DNA from: Clostridia bacterium
GTDB taxonomy: Bacteria; Bacillota; Clostridia; Christensenellales; CAG-138
Assembly (NCBI GenBank): GCA_017448545.1
Contig: JAFSLH010000012.1
Location: 86,884 to 130,004, forward strand
Direction: 5' to 3'
DNA length: 43,121 nucleotides
Shown: positions 1 to 10,300 of the stretch, piece by piece
Position numbering within the stretch: the first letter of the stretch is position 1
Layout: every line of letters starts with the position of its first letter
Program-made: the position numbers and the translations under genes
Notes under the pieces: model-generated
The model's input: only the letters and a program-made list of their open reading frames with translations
What the model was told of the DNA's origin: nothing
Database searches by the model: none

Positions 1-711
1 GATCCCGCGGTTGAACCCGGTCAGCGGCATCACGTCCGCCACCGTCGCGAGCGCCGCAAGCGCCAGAAACGATTCCGCCGGCATCCCGAGCTGTGTCGCC
101 AAAAGCATGGCGACCGACGCGCCGCAAAGATCGGCAATCCCCGCGGGCTGTCCGGGCCGCGAAGCGCAGACGACGGCCGCCGCGTCCGGCAGCGTGTTGT
201 GACAGCGGTGGTGATCCGTCACGACGACCTCCATGCCGAGCGATTTGCTGAGCCGGACTTCCTCGTGCGCGGAAATGCCGTTGTCGACCGTAATCAAAAG
301 CTGTTCGCCCGCGGCGGCGAGCTTTCGGATGCTTTCCGCGTGCATGCCGTAGCCCTCGCCCGCGCGCATCGGAATATAATAGGAAACGGTCGCGCCGAGC
401 GAACGCAGCGTCCGGTACAGGATCGTCGTCGCGGACACGCCGTCCACGTCGTAGTCGCCGTAAATGCAGATGCGCTTGCCGTCCGCAATCGCGCGGCGAA
501 TGACCGCCGCCGCCCGTTCCATGTCCCATAGCAGCGTCGGGTCCGGCAGCGGCTGCGATGCGGGATGCAAAAACACGTTCGCTTCGGAAACCGTCCGCAC
601 GCCGCGCCGGATCAGCGCGCGCGCAAACAGTTCGCTGCAGTGCAGGCCGCCCTGCAGCGCTTCCGCCGCCTTTGCGTCAATCGGTTCCGAATCGAACGGT
701 TTCCAGTCCAT
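1..711 (-). CDS. recJ: RecJ single-stranded-DNA 5'-3' exonuclease, N-terminal 237 codons (cut by window edge)
   Basis: Reading the minus strand from the ATG at 711 gives an open frame that runs off position 1. It shows the DHH-phosphoesterase signature YGDYDVDGVSAT near residues 84-95, then TVDNGIS and VTDHH, in the order expected for RecJ motifs I-III. RecJ degrades 5' ends of single-stranded DNA in RecF-pathway recombination and base-excision or mismatch repair. An AAGGAG ribosome site lies 5 nt before the ATG. The gene starts 38 nt after the stop of tmcAL on the same strand, so the two are probably cotranscribed. The C-terminal half (DHHA1 and OB parts) is outside the window. Other DHH proteins such as NrnA are less likely because of the long N-terminal extension before the DHH motif. 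Confidence 0.88.
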   Translation of the reverse strand, partial: MDWKPFDSEPIDAKAAEALQGGLHCSELFARALIRRGVRTVSEANVFLHPASQPLPDPTLLWDMERAAAVIRRAIADGKRICIYGDYDVDGVSATTILYRTLRSLGATVSYYIPMRAGEGYGMHAESIRKLAAAGEQLLITVDNGISAHEEVRLSKSLGMEVVVTDHHRCHNTLPDAAAVVCASRPGQPAGIADLCGASVAMLLATQLGMPAESFLALAALATVADVMPLTGFNRGI

Positions 712-749
712 GGCTTCTCCTTTTTGTTGTGCGCAGCTGCGCGTTTCCG

Positions 750-1952
750 TTACAGCCGGATCGCGCTCTGTGAATCGCGGTGCATCTCCCGCCCGAGCAC
801 ATAGCCGAACAGGTCCGTCGCAAACGCGTCGATCGCCATCGAGTCGCGCGCAAGGTCGGTACACTCCGCCGCGTCCGCGTTGCGCAGGATCACCGGCGCG
901 CTGCCCGCGCTTGCCATTGCCGCCAAGATGCCGCGCGAGCCGGTCAAAAAGCCGAGCACGCGCAGATACAGGTTGACGCGATCCGAAAGCAGCCCGTCCG
1001 CCAGCTCGGCCTGCATGTGCAGCAGCGCGGAGATCGCAATCCGCTTGCACCGCGCCATCGTATACCGTTTCGTTTTGATCGCTTCCAAAAACGCGCCGAT
1101 CTCGGACGTTTCGCGCGCCGCGCGCGCGATCGCCTGCTCGAACCCCTCGTTCACGTCGGGCAACGCGGCGATCTCGTCGAGCGACATCGACCGCAGCCGG
1201 TACAGGATCATCGGCCCGAAGTTTTCGAGCGTGACCGGGAACTGCGAATCGAACCGCATCGCGCCGGAAACGAACAGCGGCATCGTCTCCAGCACATCCT
1301 CGTTTCCCTCGCGCAGCGCCTGCCGGATCGCGGTCGCGCTCGACAGCGGGCCGGTCAGCCCCGTATCGTTGTACCCGCTGCCCTTCCGCACGATCGGGAC
1401 GGCGCGGATCTGCGGCGCAAACCGCCGCAGCGCCTTGATGTATTCCACCGCGAGGATGTTGTTCGGCTGCGTCATGATCGCAACGTCGCTGCGCGGAATG
1501 TTCAGGTCGGACAGCGCGTCGAACTGCGCGCGCGGATAGGACTTGCCCTGCCGCAGATGGTACGCAAGATTCGTCCGGAACGACGGCGGCTCGCGGTCGA
1601 GAATATCCGCCACGCGCCAGAGCGCGTCGAGGTCGTCGGTCTCCACGCCGAACGCGAGATCGGTCACGACGCCGGTCGCCGCCAGCAGCTTCACCGCGCC
1701 TTCCGCGTACCGTTCCGCCGACGCGACGGCAAGGCACTGCGGAATCTCCACAACGAGGTCGGCCCCCGCGCGAAGCGCCCATTCGGCGCGCGTGAACTTA
1801 TCGGCGCAGGCCGGTTCGCCGCGCTGGACGAAGTTGCCGGACATTGCGATCACGCAAAAATCCGATCCGGTCAGCCGTTTTGCCTCCTCCATGTGGTAAA
1901 TATGCCCGTTGTGGAGCGGGTTGTATTCCGCAATAATCCCGACAGCTCCCAT
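750..1952 (-). CDS. tmcAL: tRNA(Met) cytidine acetate ligase (TmcAL, YlbM family)
   Basis: 400 aa, normal for the family. The N-terminus [13 protein letters not shown] carries the HxGH-type nucleotidyltransferase motif, followed by [12 protein letters not shown], both hallmarks of YlbM/TmcAL. The known enzyme activates free acetate with ATP to acetyl-AMP and acetylates the wobble cytidine of elongator tRNA-Met to ac4C. Start at 1952: an AGAGGTG ribosome site 5 nt upstream. It is divergent from pta-ackA across 99 bp, so an acetate-consuming RNA modifier shares a control region with the acetate-producing pathway. recJ follows downstream. Assignment is by motif and length; substrate specificity is inferred from the family. 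Confidence 0.92.
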   Translation of the reverse strand: MGAVGIIAEYNPLHNGHIYHMEEAKRLTGSDFCVIAMSGNFVQRGEPACADKFTRAEWALRAGADLVVEIPQCLAVASAERYAEGAVKLLAATGVVTDLAFGVETDDLDALWRVADILDREPPSFRTNLAYHLRQGKSYPRAQFDALSDLNIPRSDVAIMTQPNNILAVEYIKALRRFAPQIRAVPIVRKGSGYNDTGLTGPLSSATAIRQALREGNEDVLETMPLFVSGAMRFDSQFPVTLENFGPMILYRLRSMSLDEIAALPDVNEGFEQAIARAARETSEIGAFLEAIKTKRYTMARCKRIAISALLHMQAELADGLLSDRVNLYLRVLGFLTGSRGILAAMASAGSAPVILRNADAAECTDLARDSMAIDAFATDLFGYVLGREMHRDSQSAIRL

Positions 1953-2051
1953 AGTTGCACCTCTTGCGAATTTATTTCAAATTCATTATACCATTTTTCC
2001 GCGAAGTATGGTAGAATAATTTATAAACTTATTTTGGAGGGTTTACGAGCT
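1953..2051. promoter_or_regulatory. Divergent promoter region tmcAL / pta-ackA
   Basis: This 99-bp AT-rich gap separates the divergent genes. On the minus strand a consensus TATAAT (1985-1990) lies upstream of tmcAL. On the plus strand TAGAAT (2012-2017) lies upstream of pta, followed by the TTGGAGGG ribosome site. Neither has a convincing -35 hexamer, which may mean activator dependence. The two -10 elements sit about 25 bp apart, so polymerases would compete. Confidence 0.55.
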
Positions 2052-3050
2052 ATGGCACTGATGGAAAAAATCATCGCAAAAGCGAAGTCGGATGTCAAAC
2101 ACATTCTGCTTCCGGAAGGCAGTGAGGAGCGCACCGTACAGGCAGCCGCCCGCATCACCGCAGAGGGGATCGCAAAGGTAACTCTGTTCGGCAAAAAAGA
2201 AGAGATTCTTGCCGCCGCCGAAAAGTACGGCGTTTGCCTCGACGGGATCGATATGATCGATCCGCTGACCGATCCGGACTACGAGCGCTACTGCGAATGG
2301 TTCTATGAGCTGCGCAAGGCAAAGGGCGTCACGCCCGAGAAGGCGCGCGTGATGGTCGCCAATCCGCTGTTCTACGCGGCGATGATGATCAAGGACGGCA
2401 AGGGCGACGGGTTCGTCTCCGGCGCGATCAATTCGACCGGCAACACGCTGCGGCCCGGTCTGCAGATCATCAAGATGAAGCCCGGCATCAGCACGGTTTC
2501 GAGCTGCTTCATCATGGAAGTGCCGAACAAGGCGTACGGCGACGACGGTCTGCTTGTGTTCGCGGACTGCGCCGTCAACATCGACCCGACCGCGGAACAG
2601 CTGGCCGCGATCGCGATTTCCTCCGCCGAAACCGCCAAGGTGCTCTGCGGCATGGAACCGCGCGTTGCGATGCTCTCCTTCTCCACGAAGGGCAGCGCAA
2701 AGCATGAGAACGTGGACAAGGTCGTAGCGGCGACCGCGCTCGTCCACGAACTCGCGCCGGAACTAAACGTGGACGGCGAACTGCAGGCGGACGCCGCGCT
2801 CGTCGAAAAGGTCGGTCAGCTCAAGAGCCCCGGCTCCCCGGTTGCGGGCAAGGCGAACGTGCTTGTGTTCCCGGATCTCGAAGCGGGCAACATCGGCTAC
2901 AAGCTCGTCCAGCGGCTCGGCGGCGCGGAAGCGTACGGCCCGATCTGCCAGGGCTTTGCCGCCCCGATCAACGACCTCTCCCGCGGATGCAGCGTCGAGG
3001 ACATCGTTTCCGTCGTCGCGATCACGGCCGTCCAGGCGCAGATGCGGTAA
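2052..3050 (+). CDS. pta: Phosphate acetyltransferase
   Basis: 332 aa, the length of single-domain Pta enzymes. It begins [20 protein letters not shown] with an E-G-S-E-E-R-T segment typical of the PTA/PTB fold, and contains the conserved G-x-V-S-G-A, N-T-L-R-P-G-L-Q and D-C-A-V-N-I-D-P segments. It converts acetyl-CoA plus phosphate to acetyl phosphate and CoA in the cytosol. Start chosen at the ATG preceded by TTGGAGGG; an open frame extends far upstream but overlaps tmcAL antisense and has no family similarity. ackA follows 24 nt later with its own ribosome site, making the classical acetate-kinase operon. A Ptb (butyrate) assignment is less likely given the partner kinase. Confidence 0.95.
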   Translation: MALMEKIIAKAKSDVKHILLPEGSEERTVQAAARITAEGIAKVTLFGKKEEILAAAEKYGVCLDGIDMIDPLTDPDYERYCEWFYELRKAKGVTPEKARVMVANPLFYAAMMIKDGKGDGFVSGAINSTGNTLRPGLQIIKMKPGISTVSSCFIMEVPNKAYGDDGLLVFADCAVNIDPTAEQLAAIAISSAETAKVLCGMEPRVAMLSFSTKGSAKHENVDKVVAATALVHELAPELNVDGELQADAALVEKVGQLKSPGSPVAGKANVLVFPDLEAGNIGYKLVQRLGGAEAYGPICQGFAAPINDLSRGCSVEDIVSVVAITAVQAQMR

Positions 3051-3074
3051 CCACCGACAAAGGAGACATACGAT

Positions 3075-4277
3075 ATGAAAACGATTCTTGTGATCAACGC
3101 GGGCAGCTCGTCCCTCAAGTATCAGCTGATCGATATCGACACCGAATCCGTCCTCGCGAAGGGCCTTTGCGAGCGCATCGGCATCGACGGCATTCTGAAC
3201 TATCAGCCGACCGGCGGCGAAAAGTATAAGCGCGAAGCCGCCATGCCGACGCATCAGCAGGCGATCGAGCTTGTGCTCGGCGTTCTGACCGACGAAAAAA
3301 TCGGCGTCATCAAGGATATGGCGGACGTTGCCGCCGTCGGCCATCGCGTCCTCCACGGCGGCCCGAACTTCACGGCCTCCGCGCTGATCGACGACGCCTG
3401 CATCGCCGCGATCGAAGAAGTCATTCCGCTCGGCCCGCTGCACAATCCGGCGAACCTGATGGGCATCCACGCCTGCCGCGCCGCCATGCCGAACACGCCG
3501 CAGGTCGCGGTGTTCGATACCGCATGGGGCATGAGCATGGAGCAGAAAACGTACCAGTACGCGCTGCCGTATGAAGTGTATGAACAGCATTTCGTCCGCC
3601 GCTACGGGTTCCACGGCACGTCGCACATGTTTGTCAGCGGCGAAGCGATCAAGCGGCTCGGCCGCGAAGGCGATCCCGACGTGAAGGTCATCACCTGCCA
3701 CCTCGGCAACGGTTCCTCCGTGAGCTGCTCGAAGGGCGGCAAGTGCGTCGATACTTCGATGGGTCTGACCCCGCTCGAAGGTCTCCCGATGGGCACGCGC
3801 TGCGGCAGCATCGACCCGGCGATCGTTCCGTTCCTGATGGACAAGATGCATCTTTCGATCAGGGAAATGGACACGCTGATGAACAAAAAGAGCGGTATGC
3901 TCGGCATCTCCGGCGTATCGAGCGACTTCCGCGATCTGTGGGCCGCGGCCGGTCAGGGCAACGCCCGTGCGAAGCTCGCGCTTGAAATGTTCGCGCAGGG
4001 CGTCAAGCGGTACATCGGTTCGTACTTTGCCGAGATGAACGGCGCGGACTGCATCGTGTTCACCGCCGGCGTCGGCGAGAACGACCGCGACATGCGCGCC
4101 ATGATCATGCAGGACATGGAGGCGCTCGGCGTCGATTTTGATTTCGAAGCCAACCGCAACGCGCCGCGCGGCGAGGAATGCGTCCTCTCCAAGCCCGGCA
4201 GCAAGGTCAAGGTCCTTGTCCTCCCGACGAACGAGGAGCTTGCCATCGCCCGCGACACCGCCCGCATCGCACTGTAA
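3075..4277 (+). CDS. ackA: Acetate kinase
   Basis: 400 aa, standard length. It starts MKTILVINAGSSSLKYQLID, the acetate-kinase signature 1, and contains RYGFHGTSH (signature 2), the HLGNGSS adenine/phosphate loop, and G-V-G-E-N near the C-terminus. It transfers phosphate from acetyl phosphate to ADP, yielding ATP and acetate, the last step of the pathway begun by Pta. AAGGAGA ribosome site upstream. The operon ends in a strong intrinsic terminator 12 nt after the stop. Butyrate kinase is unlikely because the signature matches acetate kinase closely. Confidence 0.96.
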   Translation: MKTILVINAGSSSLKYQLIDIDTESVLAKGLCERIGIDGILNYQPTGGEKYKREAAMPTHQQAIELVLGVLTDEKIGVIKDMADVAAVGHRVLHGGPNFTASALIDDACIAAIEEVIPLGPLHNPANLMGIHACRAAMPNTPQVAVFDTAWGMSMEQKTYQYALPYEVYEQHFVRRYGFHGTSHMFVSGEAIKRLGREGDPDVKVITCHLGNGSSVSCSKGGKCVDTSMGLTPLEGLPMGTRCGSIDPAIVPFLMDKMHLSIREMDTLMNKKSGMLGISGVSSDFRDLWAAAGQGNARAKLALEMFAQGVKRYIGSYFAEMNGADCIVFTAGVGENDRDMRAMIMQDMEALGVDFDFEANRNAPRGEECVLSKPGSKVKVLVLPTNEELAIARDTARIAL

Positions 4278-4288
4278 CGTTCAACCTG

Positions 4289-4323
4289 AATCGCCCCTTG
4301 CGACTCCGCAAGGGGCGATTTTT
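4289..4323 (+). terminator. Intrinsic terminator of pta-ackA
   Basis: A perfect 14-bp stem, AATCGCCCCTTGCG (4289-4302) against CGCAAGGGGCGATT (4307-4320), with a 4-nt loop ACTC, runs into a run of five T (4319-4323). It begins 11 nt after the ackA stop codon. Confidence 0.93.
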
Positions 4324-4356
4324 GTTACAACTCCGGTTTTTCAAAGGCTCCGGCCC

Positions 4357-4410
4357 TACAACCCTACCGTCAGCCTAACGGCTGCCACCTCCCCTTACAC
4401 AGGGGAGGCT
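4357..4410 (-). repeat. Interspersed palindromic repeat, family A (single inverted copy)
   Basis: On the minus strand this reads GCCTCCCCTGTGTAAGGGGAGG, then a short GGCAGCC-type segment, a GACGGTAGGGTTGT block and TAG. It is the same element as the three tandem copies at 18121-18293 but with about 20% divergence. The stem CCTCCCC/GGGGAGG has a 7-nt loop. It lies between the pta-ackA terminator and a family B array in a 235-bp gap without genes (4324-4558). Confidence 0.8.
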
Positions 4411-4430
4411 TTCTCCTCCCATTCACGCGA

Positions 4431-4562
4431 CGAAGTCGCAATTCACGACCGTGCAGCGGTCAATTCACGGCGCAGCCAATTCACGCGACGAAGTCGCAAT
4501 TCACGACCGCGCAGCGGTCAATTCACGCCGTAGGCAATTCACGCGGTACAGCCGCAATTCAC
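4431..4562 (-). repeat. Heptamer-punctuated mini-hairpin array, family B
   Basis: Eight copies of (A)ATTCAC, read GTGAATT on the minus strand, separate seven small palindromes: GCGACgaaGTCGC, GACCGtgcagCGGTC, GGCgcaGCC, GCGACgaaGTCGC, GACCGcgcagCGGTC, GCCgtaGGC and GCGGtacaGCCGC. Two of the modules recur within the array. The last heptamer contains the TGA stop codon of the dipeptidase gene, so on the minus strand the array starts exactly where translation ends and would form the 3' end of that mRNA. A second array is at 19412-19700. Confidence 0.88.
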
Positions 4563-5485
4563 TGAAATCGCAGGATAAAGTCGTGCAGATTCCGGTAGGC
4601 GATGCGCTCGGTTTCATCCGGCGTAAAGCCCGCCTTTTCGAGCGCGGCGCAAAGGTCCTGCAGCTTCGACGGGTTCGGCAGATCGACCGGATAGCGCGTC
4701 ATGCCGTCGAAGTCGGAGCCGAGACAGACGGCCTCTACGCCCGCGACGTCCGCCGCGTGCCGGATGTGCCGCACGATGTCGTCGATCCGCGCGACGCCGG
4801 TTTTGACGAGCTGCGGCCCGTAGTAATTGATCCCGACCACGCCGCCGCGCCGCCCGATCTCCCGGATGTGCTCGTCCTTCAGCGCGCGCGGCACGTTGCA
4901 CAGCGCACGGCAGTTGGAATGGGACGCGAAGATCGGCGCGTCGCTCCAGCGCAGCGCGTCGTCCACGCCGGCGTCGGACAGGTGCGAAACGTCGAACGCC
5001 ATGCCGAGCCGGTTCATCTCCTGAAGGATCGCCTTGCCGTCCTTCGTCAGCCCCTTCGGCCGCTTCCCCATCGCCGCGCCGGCCAGCTCGTTGTTGCTGT
5101 TCCAGGTGAACGTCGCGGCGCGTACGCCGAGCCGGTACAGGTCTCTGAGAATCGACGGCGACGCGGAAAGGCACTCCGCGCCCTCGATCGACAGCACGGT
5201 CGCGATCGTATCGCCGGTCGGCTCATAGTCCTTGGTCAGCCGCACGAACGCCGGATCGTTCTCGATCATGTCCCAGTACCGGTCGATCATCAGCAGCACC
5301 TGCTCGAGCGGCGGAACCGCAAGCGTCGTGTCCGTCCACGCGGCAAAGAACTGCAGCCGCACGTTCCCTGCGCATAAGTTTTCGAGCGTCATCGTCTGAT
5401 CGCGCTTGCCGCTCTGCATATTCCATTGGTATTCCATCGCGCCGTACAGATAATCGCAATGCGCGTCTGCAATCGGATAGAGCAT
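4559..5485 (-). CDS. Membrane-dipeptidase-family (peptidase M19) zinc dipeptidase
   Basis: 308 aa. It carries the M19 set of metal ligands: H-C-D in ADAHCD at the N-terminus, the bridging glutamate in SIEGAE, histidines in FDVSHLSD and ASHSN, and the aspartate in GSDFDG. Family members hydrolyse dipeptides, often with broad specificity including D-residues at P1'. No signal peptide is seen, so it is probably cytoplasmic. Start at 5485 chosen because GGGAGG lies 6 nt upstream; an ATG 10 codons earlier has no ribosome site. It follows rny by 84 nt on the same strand and may be cotranscribed with it. Its stop codon lies inside a family B repeat heptamer. Confidence 0.88.
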   Translation of the reverse strand: MLYPIADAHCDYLYGAMEYQWNMQSGKRDQTMTLENLCAGNVRLQFFAAWTDTTLAVPPLEQVLLMIDRYWDMIENDPAFVRLTKDYEPTGDTIATVLSIEGAECLSASPSILRDLYRLGVRAATFTWNSNNELAGAAMGKRPKGLTKDGKAILQEMNRLGMAFDVSHLSDAGVDDALRWSDAPIFASHSNCRALCNVPRALKDEHIREIGRRGGVVGINYYGPQLVKTGVARIDDIVRHIRHAADVAGVEAVCLGSDFDGMTRYPVDLPNPSKLQDLCAALEKAGFTPDETERIAYRNLHDFILRFQ

Positions 5486-5569
5486 TGGTTTCCTCCCGTT
5501 CTCCTTTGCGGCCATGGCCGCGTCGAAACGACGCGAGGCATACCGATTCCGATATGCCCCGCGGGTTGC

Positions 5570-7108
5570 TTATTTTGCGTAGTCGGTCGTCCGCGTTTCG
5601 CGAATGACGTTGACCTTGATCTGGCCCGGATATTCGAGCTCGTTCTCGATCCGCTTCGCGATCTCGCGCGCGACGAGGACGGTATCCGTGTCCGAAATCT
5701 TTTCCGGCTTGACGATGATGCGAATCTCGCGGCCCGCCTGGATCGCGTAGGACGAATCGACGCCGTCGTACGAATTGGCGATCTCCTCGAGCTTCTCGAG
5801 CCGCTTGATGTACGTTTCGAGCGTTTCGCGCCGTGCGCCCGGCCGTGCCGCCGAAATCGCGTCCGCCGCCTGCACCAGAACCGCTTCGATCGACGTTGCT
5901 TCTACGTCGCCGTGGTGCGCCATGATGCAGTGGATGACCTGCGCGTTCTCGCGGTACTTCTTGGCGAGGTCCGCGCCGATCTGGACGTGGCTGCCCTCGA
6001 CCTCGTGGTCGATCGACTTGCCGATATCGTGCAGAAGACCTGCGCGCTTGGCGAGCGTCACGTTCGCGCCGAGCTCCGCCGCCATGATGCCGGCCAGATG
6101 CGCGACCTCGATCGAGTGCCGCAAAACGTTCTGCCCGTAGCTGGTGCGGTACCGCATTCTGCCGAGGTAACGGACCAGTTCGTGATGAATCCCGTGAACG
6201 CCGACTTCGAGCACGGCGGCTTCGCCCGCTTCGCGAATCTGCGTATCGACTTCCTTCTTCGCCTTCTCGACCATCTCTTCGATGCGGGCGGGGTGAATCC
6301 GGCCGTCCATGATCAGCTTTTCGAGGCTGATCCGCGCGATCTCACGCCGGACCGGATCGAACGAGGACAGGATCACGGCTTCCGGCGTATCGTCGATGAT
6401 CAGATCGACGCCGGTTGCGGTCTCCAGCGCGCGGATGTTGCGCCCCTCGCGGCCGATGATGCGGCCCTTCATTTCATCGTTCGGCAGCGCGACGACCGAT
6501 ACCGTCGCCTCCGCCACCTGATCGGCTGCGCAGCGCTGAATCGCCAGCGAGACGATGTTGCGCGCGCGCTTTTCGGCTTCTTCTTTCGTTTTCTGTTCGA
6601 TGTCGCGAAGCAGAACCGCCGCGTCGTGCCGCGCGTCCTGTTCCACGCTTTCGATCAGGATCGCTTTCGCTTCCTCGGCGGTCATGCCCGAAACCCGTTC
6701 GAGTTCCGCTGCGGTCTGCCGGTGCATTTCGTTGATTTCGTCTTCGATCCTGTCGATTTCGGCAAGCCGCTTGTTCATCGCCTGCTCGCGCGCTTCCACG
6801 GTTTCGAGCTTTTTATCGAGCGATTCTTCCCGCTGGAAGAGGCGGCGCTCGGTGCGCTGCACTTCCGCTCTGCGGTCGCGGATTTCCTTGTCCGCTTCGG
6901 AGCGGATGCGAATCGTTTCTTCCTTTGCTTCGAGGAGCTTTTCCTTCTGAATTTCTTCGGCCTTCTTCTCGGCCTCTTCGTACAAACGCTTTACGGTTTC
7001 CTCTGCCTTCCCGATCTTACTTTCGGCGATGTGTTTGCGGACCAAATAACCGACCAAAACGCCGACGAGCAGGCAGGCGGCCATAATCGCGTAGGCCCAC
7101 CATTCCAT
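5570..7108 (-). CDS. rny: Ribonuclease Y
   Basis: 512 aa, typical. Residues 5-23 form an N-terminal membrane anchor ([20 protein letters not shown]), followed by a long charged coiled coil (about 30-180), a KH domain with [10 protein letters not shown] (about 215-224), and an HD domain with [10 protein letters not shown]. RNase Y is the membrane-bound endoribonuclease that initiates bulk mRNA turnover in Bacillota. AGGAGA precedes the ATG. A strong promoter at 7286-7314 gives it its own transcript with a leader of about 170 nt, although readthrough from polC is possible because no clear terminator separates them. Confidence 0.96.
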   Translation of the reverse strand: MEWWAYAIMAACLLVGVLVGYLVRKHIAESKIGKAEETVKRLYEEAEKKAEEIQKEKLLEAKEETIRIRSEADKEIRDRRAEVQRTERRLFQREESLDKKLETVEAREQAMNKRLAEIDRIEDEINEMHRQTAAELERVSGMTAEEAKAILIESVEQDARHDAAVLLRDIEQKTKEEAEKRARNIVSLAIQRCAADQVAEATVSVVALPNDEMKGRIIGREGRNIRALETATGVDLIIDDTPEAVILSSFDPVRREIARISLEKLIMDGRIHPARIEEMVEKAKKEVDTQIREAGEAAVLEVGVHGIHHELVRYLGRMRYRTSYGQNVLRHSIEVAHLAGIMAAELGANVTLAKRAGLLHDIGKSIDHEVEGSHVQIGADLAKKYRENAQVIHCIMAHHGDVEATSIEAVLVQAADAISAARPGARRETLETYIKRLEKLEEIANSYDGVDSSYAIQAGREIRIIVKPEKISDTDTVLVAREIAKRIENELEYPGQIKVNVIRETRTTDYAK

Positions 7109-7285
7109 ATGCTTCTCCTATCTATATCAATATAACCGAGCATTTCTGCCCGGTTAGTACGCAAAACAAAACAAAACGGATTTATATGCAAAAGGTTGTG
7201 CGTGCCGCAGGGGCACAATATTCCGCAAACCGAATCGAACATGTATCAGAACCGCACTTTGGGCAGTGCAGGATTACTCATGTTC

Positions 7286-7314
7286 ATTTTAACGGCTGCG
7301 CGAACAAAAGTCAA
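7286..7314 (-). promoter_or_regulatory. Sigma-A promoter of rny
   Basis: On the minus strand TTGACT (7309-7314), a 17-bp spacer and TAAAAT (7286-7291). The predicted start is near 7279, giving a leader of about 170 nt before the rny ATG. I saw no recognisable riboswitch in that leader; the 289-bp gap 7109-7397 holds no gene. Confidence 0.8.
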
Positions 7315-7397
7315 GCGCACATTGCGAAATAGCGACCGGTTTTTATCGTTTTTTACGACATTCGTCCGTTTTCGCCGGACTTGTCCGCAGGTTCGTC

Positions 7398-10300
7398 TCA
7401 AAAATCGAACAGGCTGATCTGCTTCTTTTTCGGCATGCCACGGAAGCATCCGAGCGCTTCGAGCGATGCGATCACGCCGGTGTTCGCGCCGGTCTGGGCG
7501 GCAAAGTCCTCGACCGTCGGATAGACCGCGCCGGGTTTCCGCCGCGCCACGATGTCCTCCGCCGCCGTGCTGCCGACGCCGGGGATTGCGTTGAACGGCG
7601 GACGGATGCCGCCCTCCTCGATCAGAAACCGCGTCGCCGCGCTTTTGTAGATATCGACGTTCAGCATCGGAATCCCGCGCAGGTTCATTTCGTACACGAG
7701 CTCGAGGATCGTCTGCAGTTCCTTGTCCTTCTTGCGCTCGCTGTCCGTTTTCTGGTTGCCGCCCTCCTCGAGCAGCCGGATCTGGTGCAGAACGGCTTCC
7801 GGCCCGCCCGTGGACTTCGTGATGTCGAACGCGTCGGCGCGCACCGTGTAGTAGACCGCGTAGAACTCGCGCGGGTAATGCACCTTGTAGTACGCAACGC
7901 GGAACGACATCATCGTATACGCCGCCGCGTGGCCGCGCGGGAACATGTACTTGATCTTCTTGCAGGACGAGATGAACCACTCGGGGATCTTGCCCTCGAC
8001 CATCGCCTGCTCCATATCGTCGGTGAGGCCCTTGCCCTTCCGGACGCGCTCCATGATCTTGAATGAAAGCGACGCTTCCATCCCGTGCGCGATCAGGTAG
8101 TTCATGATATCGTCGCGCGTGCAGAGCACTTCGTTCAGCTTGGCGATCCCGCCCATGACGAGCGGTTCCGCATTGTTCAGCCAGACGTCCGTGCCGTGCG
8201 TGAGGCCCGCGATCCGAACAAGCTCCTCGATCGTCGTCGGGCGCGTGTTCTCCAAAACCTGCCGCACGAACCCGGTGCCGAATTCCGGCACGCCGAGCGT
8301 CCCGAGCGAACAGCCGATGCCGCTTAGGTCAATGTGCAGCGAATCGGTCGACCAGAACAGCTCCCGCGTATCCGGGTCGTCCAGCGGAATCGACCGCGGG
8401 TTCAGTCCCGTGATGTCCTCCAGCATGCGCAGCGCGGTCGGATCGTCGTGGCCGAGAATGTCGAGCTTGACGAGCCGGTCGTCCATCGCGTGGAAGTCGA
8501 AATGCGTCGTGATCGTGTTCTTGTCGACCTTGTCCGCCGGATACTGCACCGGCGTATAATCGTAAATCTCAACGAACTCGTCGTTGTCCTTCGGCACGAT
8601 GACGATGCCGCCCGGGTGCTGCCCGGTCGTGACCTTGACGTTCAGGCAGCCCTTGCAGAGCCGTTCGATTTCGGCGCTGCCGTAGGTGCGGCCGGTCGCC
8701 TCCTGGAACGAATACACGCACTCGTAGCCCTTCTTTTCCGCAATGCCGGAAATCGTGCCGGCGCGGAACGCATGGCCCTTGCCGAACATTTCCTCGACGT
8801 ACTTATGCGCGACCGGCTGGTACTCGCCGGAGAAGTTCAGGTCGATATCCGGCGTTTTGTCGCCGTGGAAGCCCAAAAAGACCTCGAACGGAATCTCGAA
8901 CCCGTCCTTCTTCAGATTCGTGCCGCAGACCGGACAGGCGCGGTTCGGCAGATCGGCGCCGATCGTGTACACCGTATGGTCCACGTTGAAGTCCGAGAAT
9001 TTGCACTTCGGGCAGACGTAATGTGCCGGGAGCGCGTTGACCTCGGTGATGCCCGCCATCGTCGCGACGAACGACGAGCCGACCGATCCGCGCGAGCCGA
9101 CCAGATACCCGTCCGACAGCGACTTTTGCACAAGCCGCTGCGCCATCAGGTACAGCGACGAGAAATCGTTGCCGATAATGGATTTCAGTTCCTTGTCCAG
9201 CCGCGCCTGCACGATGTCCGGCAGCGGATCGCCGTAGACCTCGTGCGCCCTGTTCACGGCCATCGAACGCAGTTCCTCCGCCGCGTTCGGAATCTTCGGC
9301 GCGTGCGTGCCGTCCGGGAACGGTTTCAGCACGTCGCACCGGTCCGCGATGCGGTTCGGAACGTCGATCACGACCTCGCGCGCTTTTGCTTCGCCGAGGT
9401 AGGCAAACTCTGCCAGCATCTCGTCGGTCGGCTTGAAATACAGCGGCGCCTGCTGCTGCGCGTCCTCAAAGCCGAGCTTGCTCATCAGGATCGCGCGGTA
9501 AATCGAATCCTCCGGCTCGAGGAAATGCACGTCGCCCGTCGCCGCAACCGGCAGCCCGAGCTTGTCCCCGAGCGCGACGATTCTACGGTTCAGGTCGCGC
9601 AGCCCTTCGTCGTCCTTTACCTTGCCCTCGCGCACCAGAAACGCGTTGTTGCCGATCGGCTGAATTTCAAGATAGTCATAGAACCGCGCGATCTTCTCGA
9701 TCTTCTCCTCCGGTTCGTTCTCTAAGATTGCGCGGAACAGCTCGCCCGCTTCGCACGCGGAGCCGAGGATCAGATCGCCGCGGAACACGGACAGCATACT
9801 GCGCGGGATCATCGGTTTGCCGTGCAGATGGTCGAGGTGGGAATAGCTGATCAGACGGTACAGGTTTTTCATGCCCTTCTGCGTACTGGCCAGCAGAATG
9901 ATATGGTTCGAGCGGTGCTTTTCCTTCGTCGTCAGCTGCCGCCGGTACGCTTCGTCCGCGTTCGGGATGACCGGCAGCGTATGCACGTCCCGTTCCCGCA
10001 GCATGTCTAAAAACCGCAGCAGGATCATCGCGCAGGTATTCGCATCGTCGTCCGCGCGGTGGTGGCTGCCCATGTCAATTTTGAACCAGTCGGAAATCGT
10101 GTCCAGCTTATGGTTCGGCAGCTCGTCGTGCAGCAGATAGCGGGACAGCATCAGCGTGTCCGCGTACGGCATCGGGAACGCGATATGGAACCGCGCGCCG
10201 TGGTGCGTGATGAACCCGACGTCGAACGACGCGTTATGCGCCACAAGCGTCGTCCCCTCCGCAAACGCGCGGAACCGTTCGAGCGCTTCGCGGGACGTCG

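Noticed and set aside
780-2051. An upstream in-frame extension of pta on the plus strand
   Set aside because: It runs antisense to tmcAL, lacks similarity to Pta, and the Pta family begins at 2052 after a strong ribosome site.
5516-5569. Terminator between rny and the dipeptidase gene
   Set aside because: The GGCATA/TATGCC pairing has a 10-nt loop and no T-run, so readthrough is more likely.
7109-7285. Riboswitch or other structured regulator in the long rny leader
   Set aside because: I could not find a recognisable aptamer, T-box or terminator/antiterminator pair in the leader of about 170 nt.
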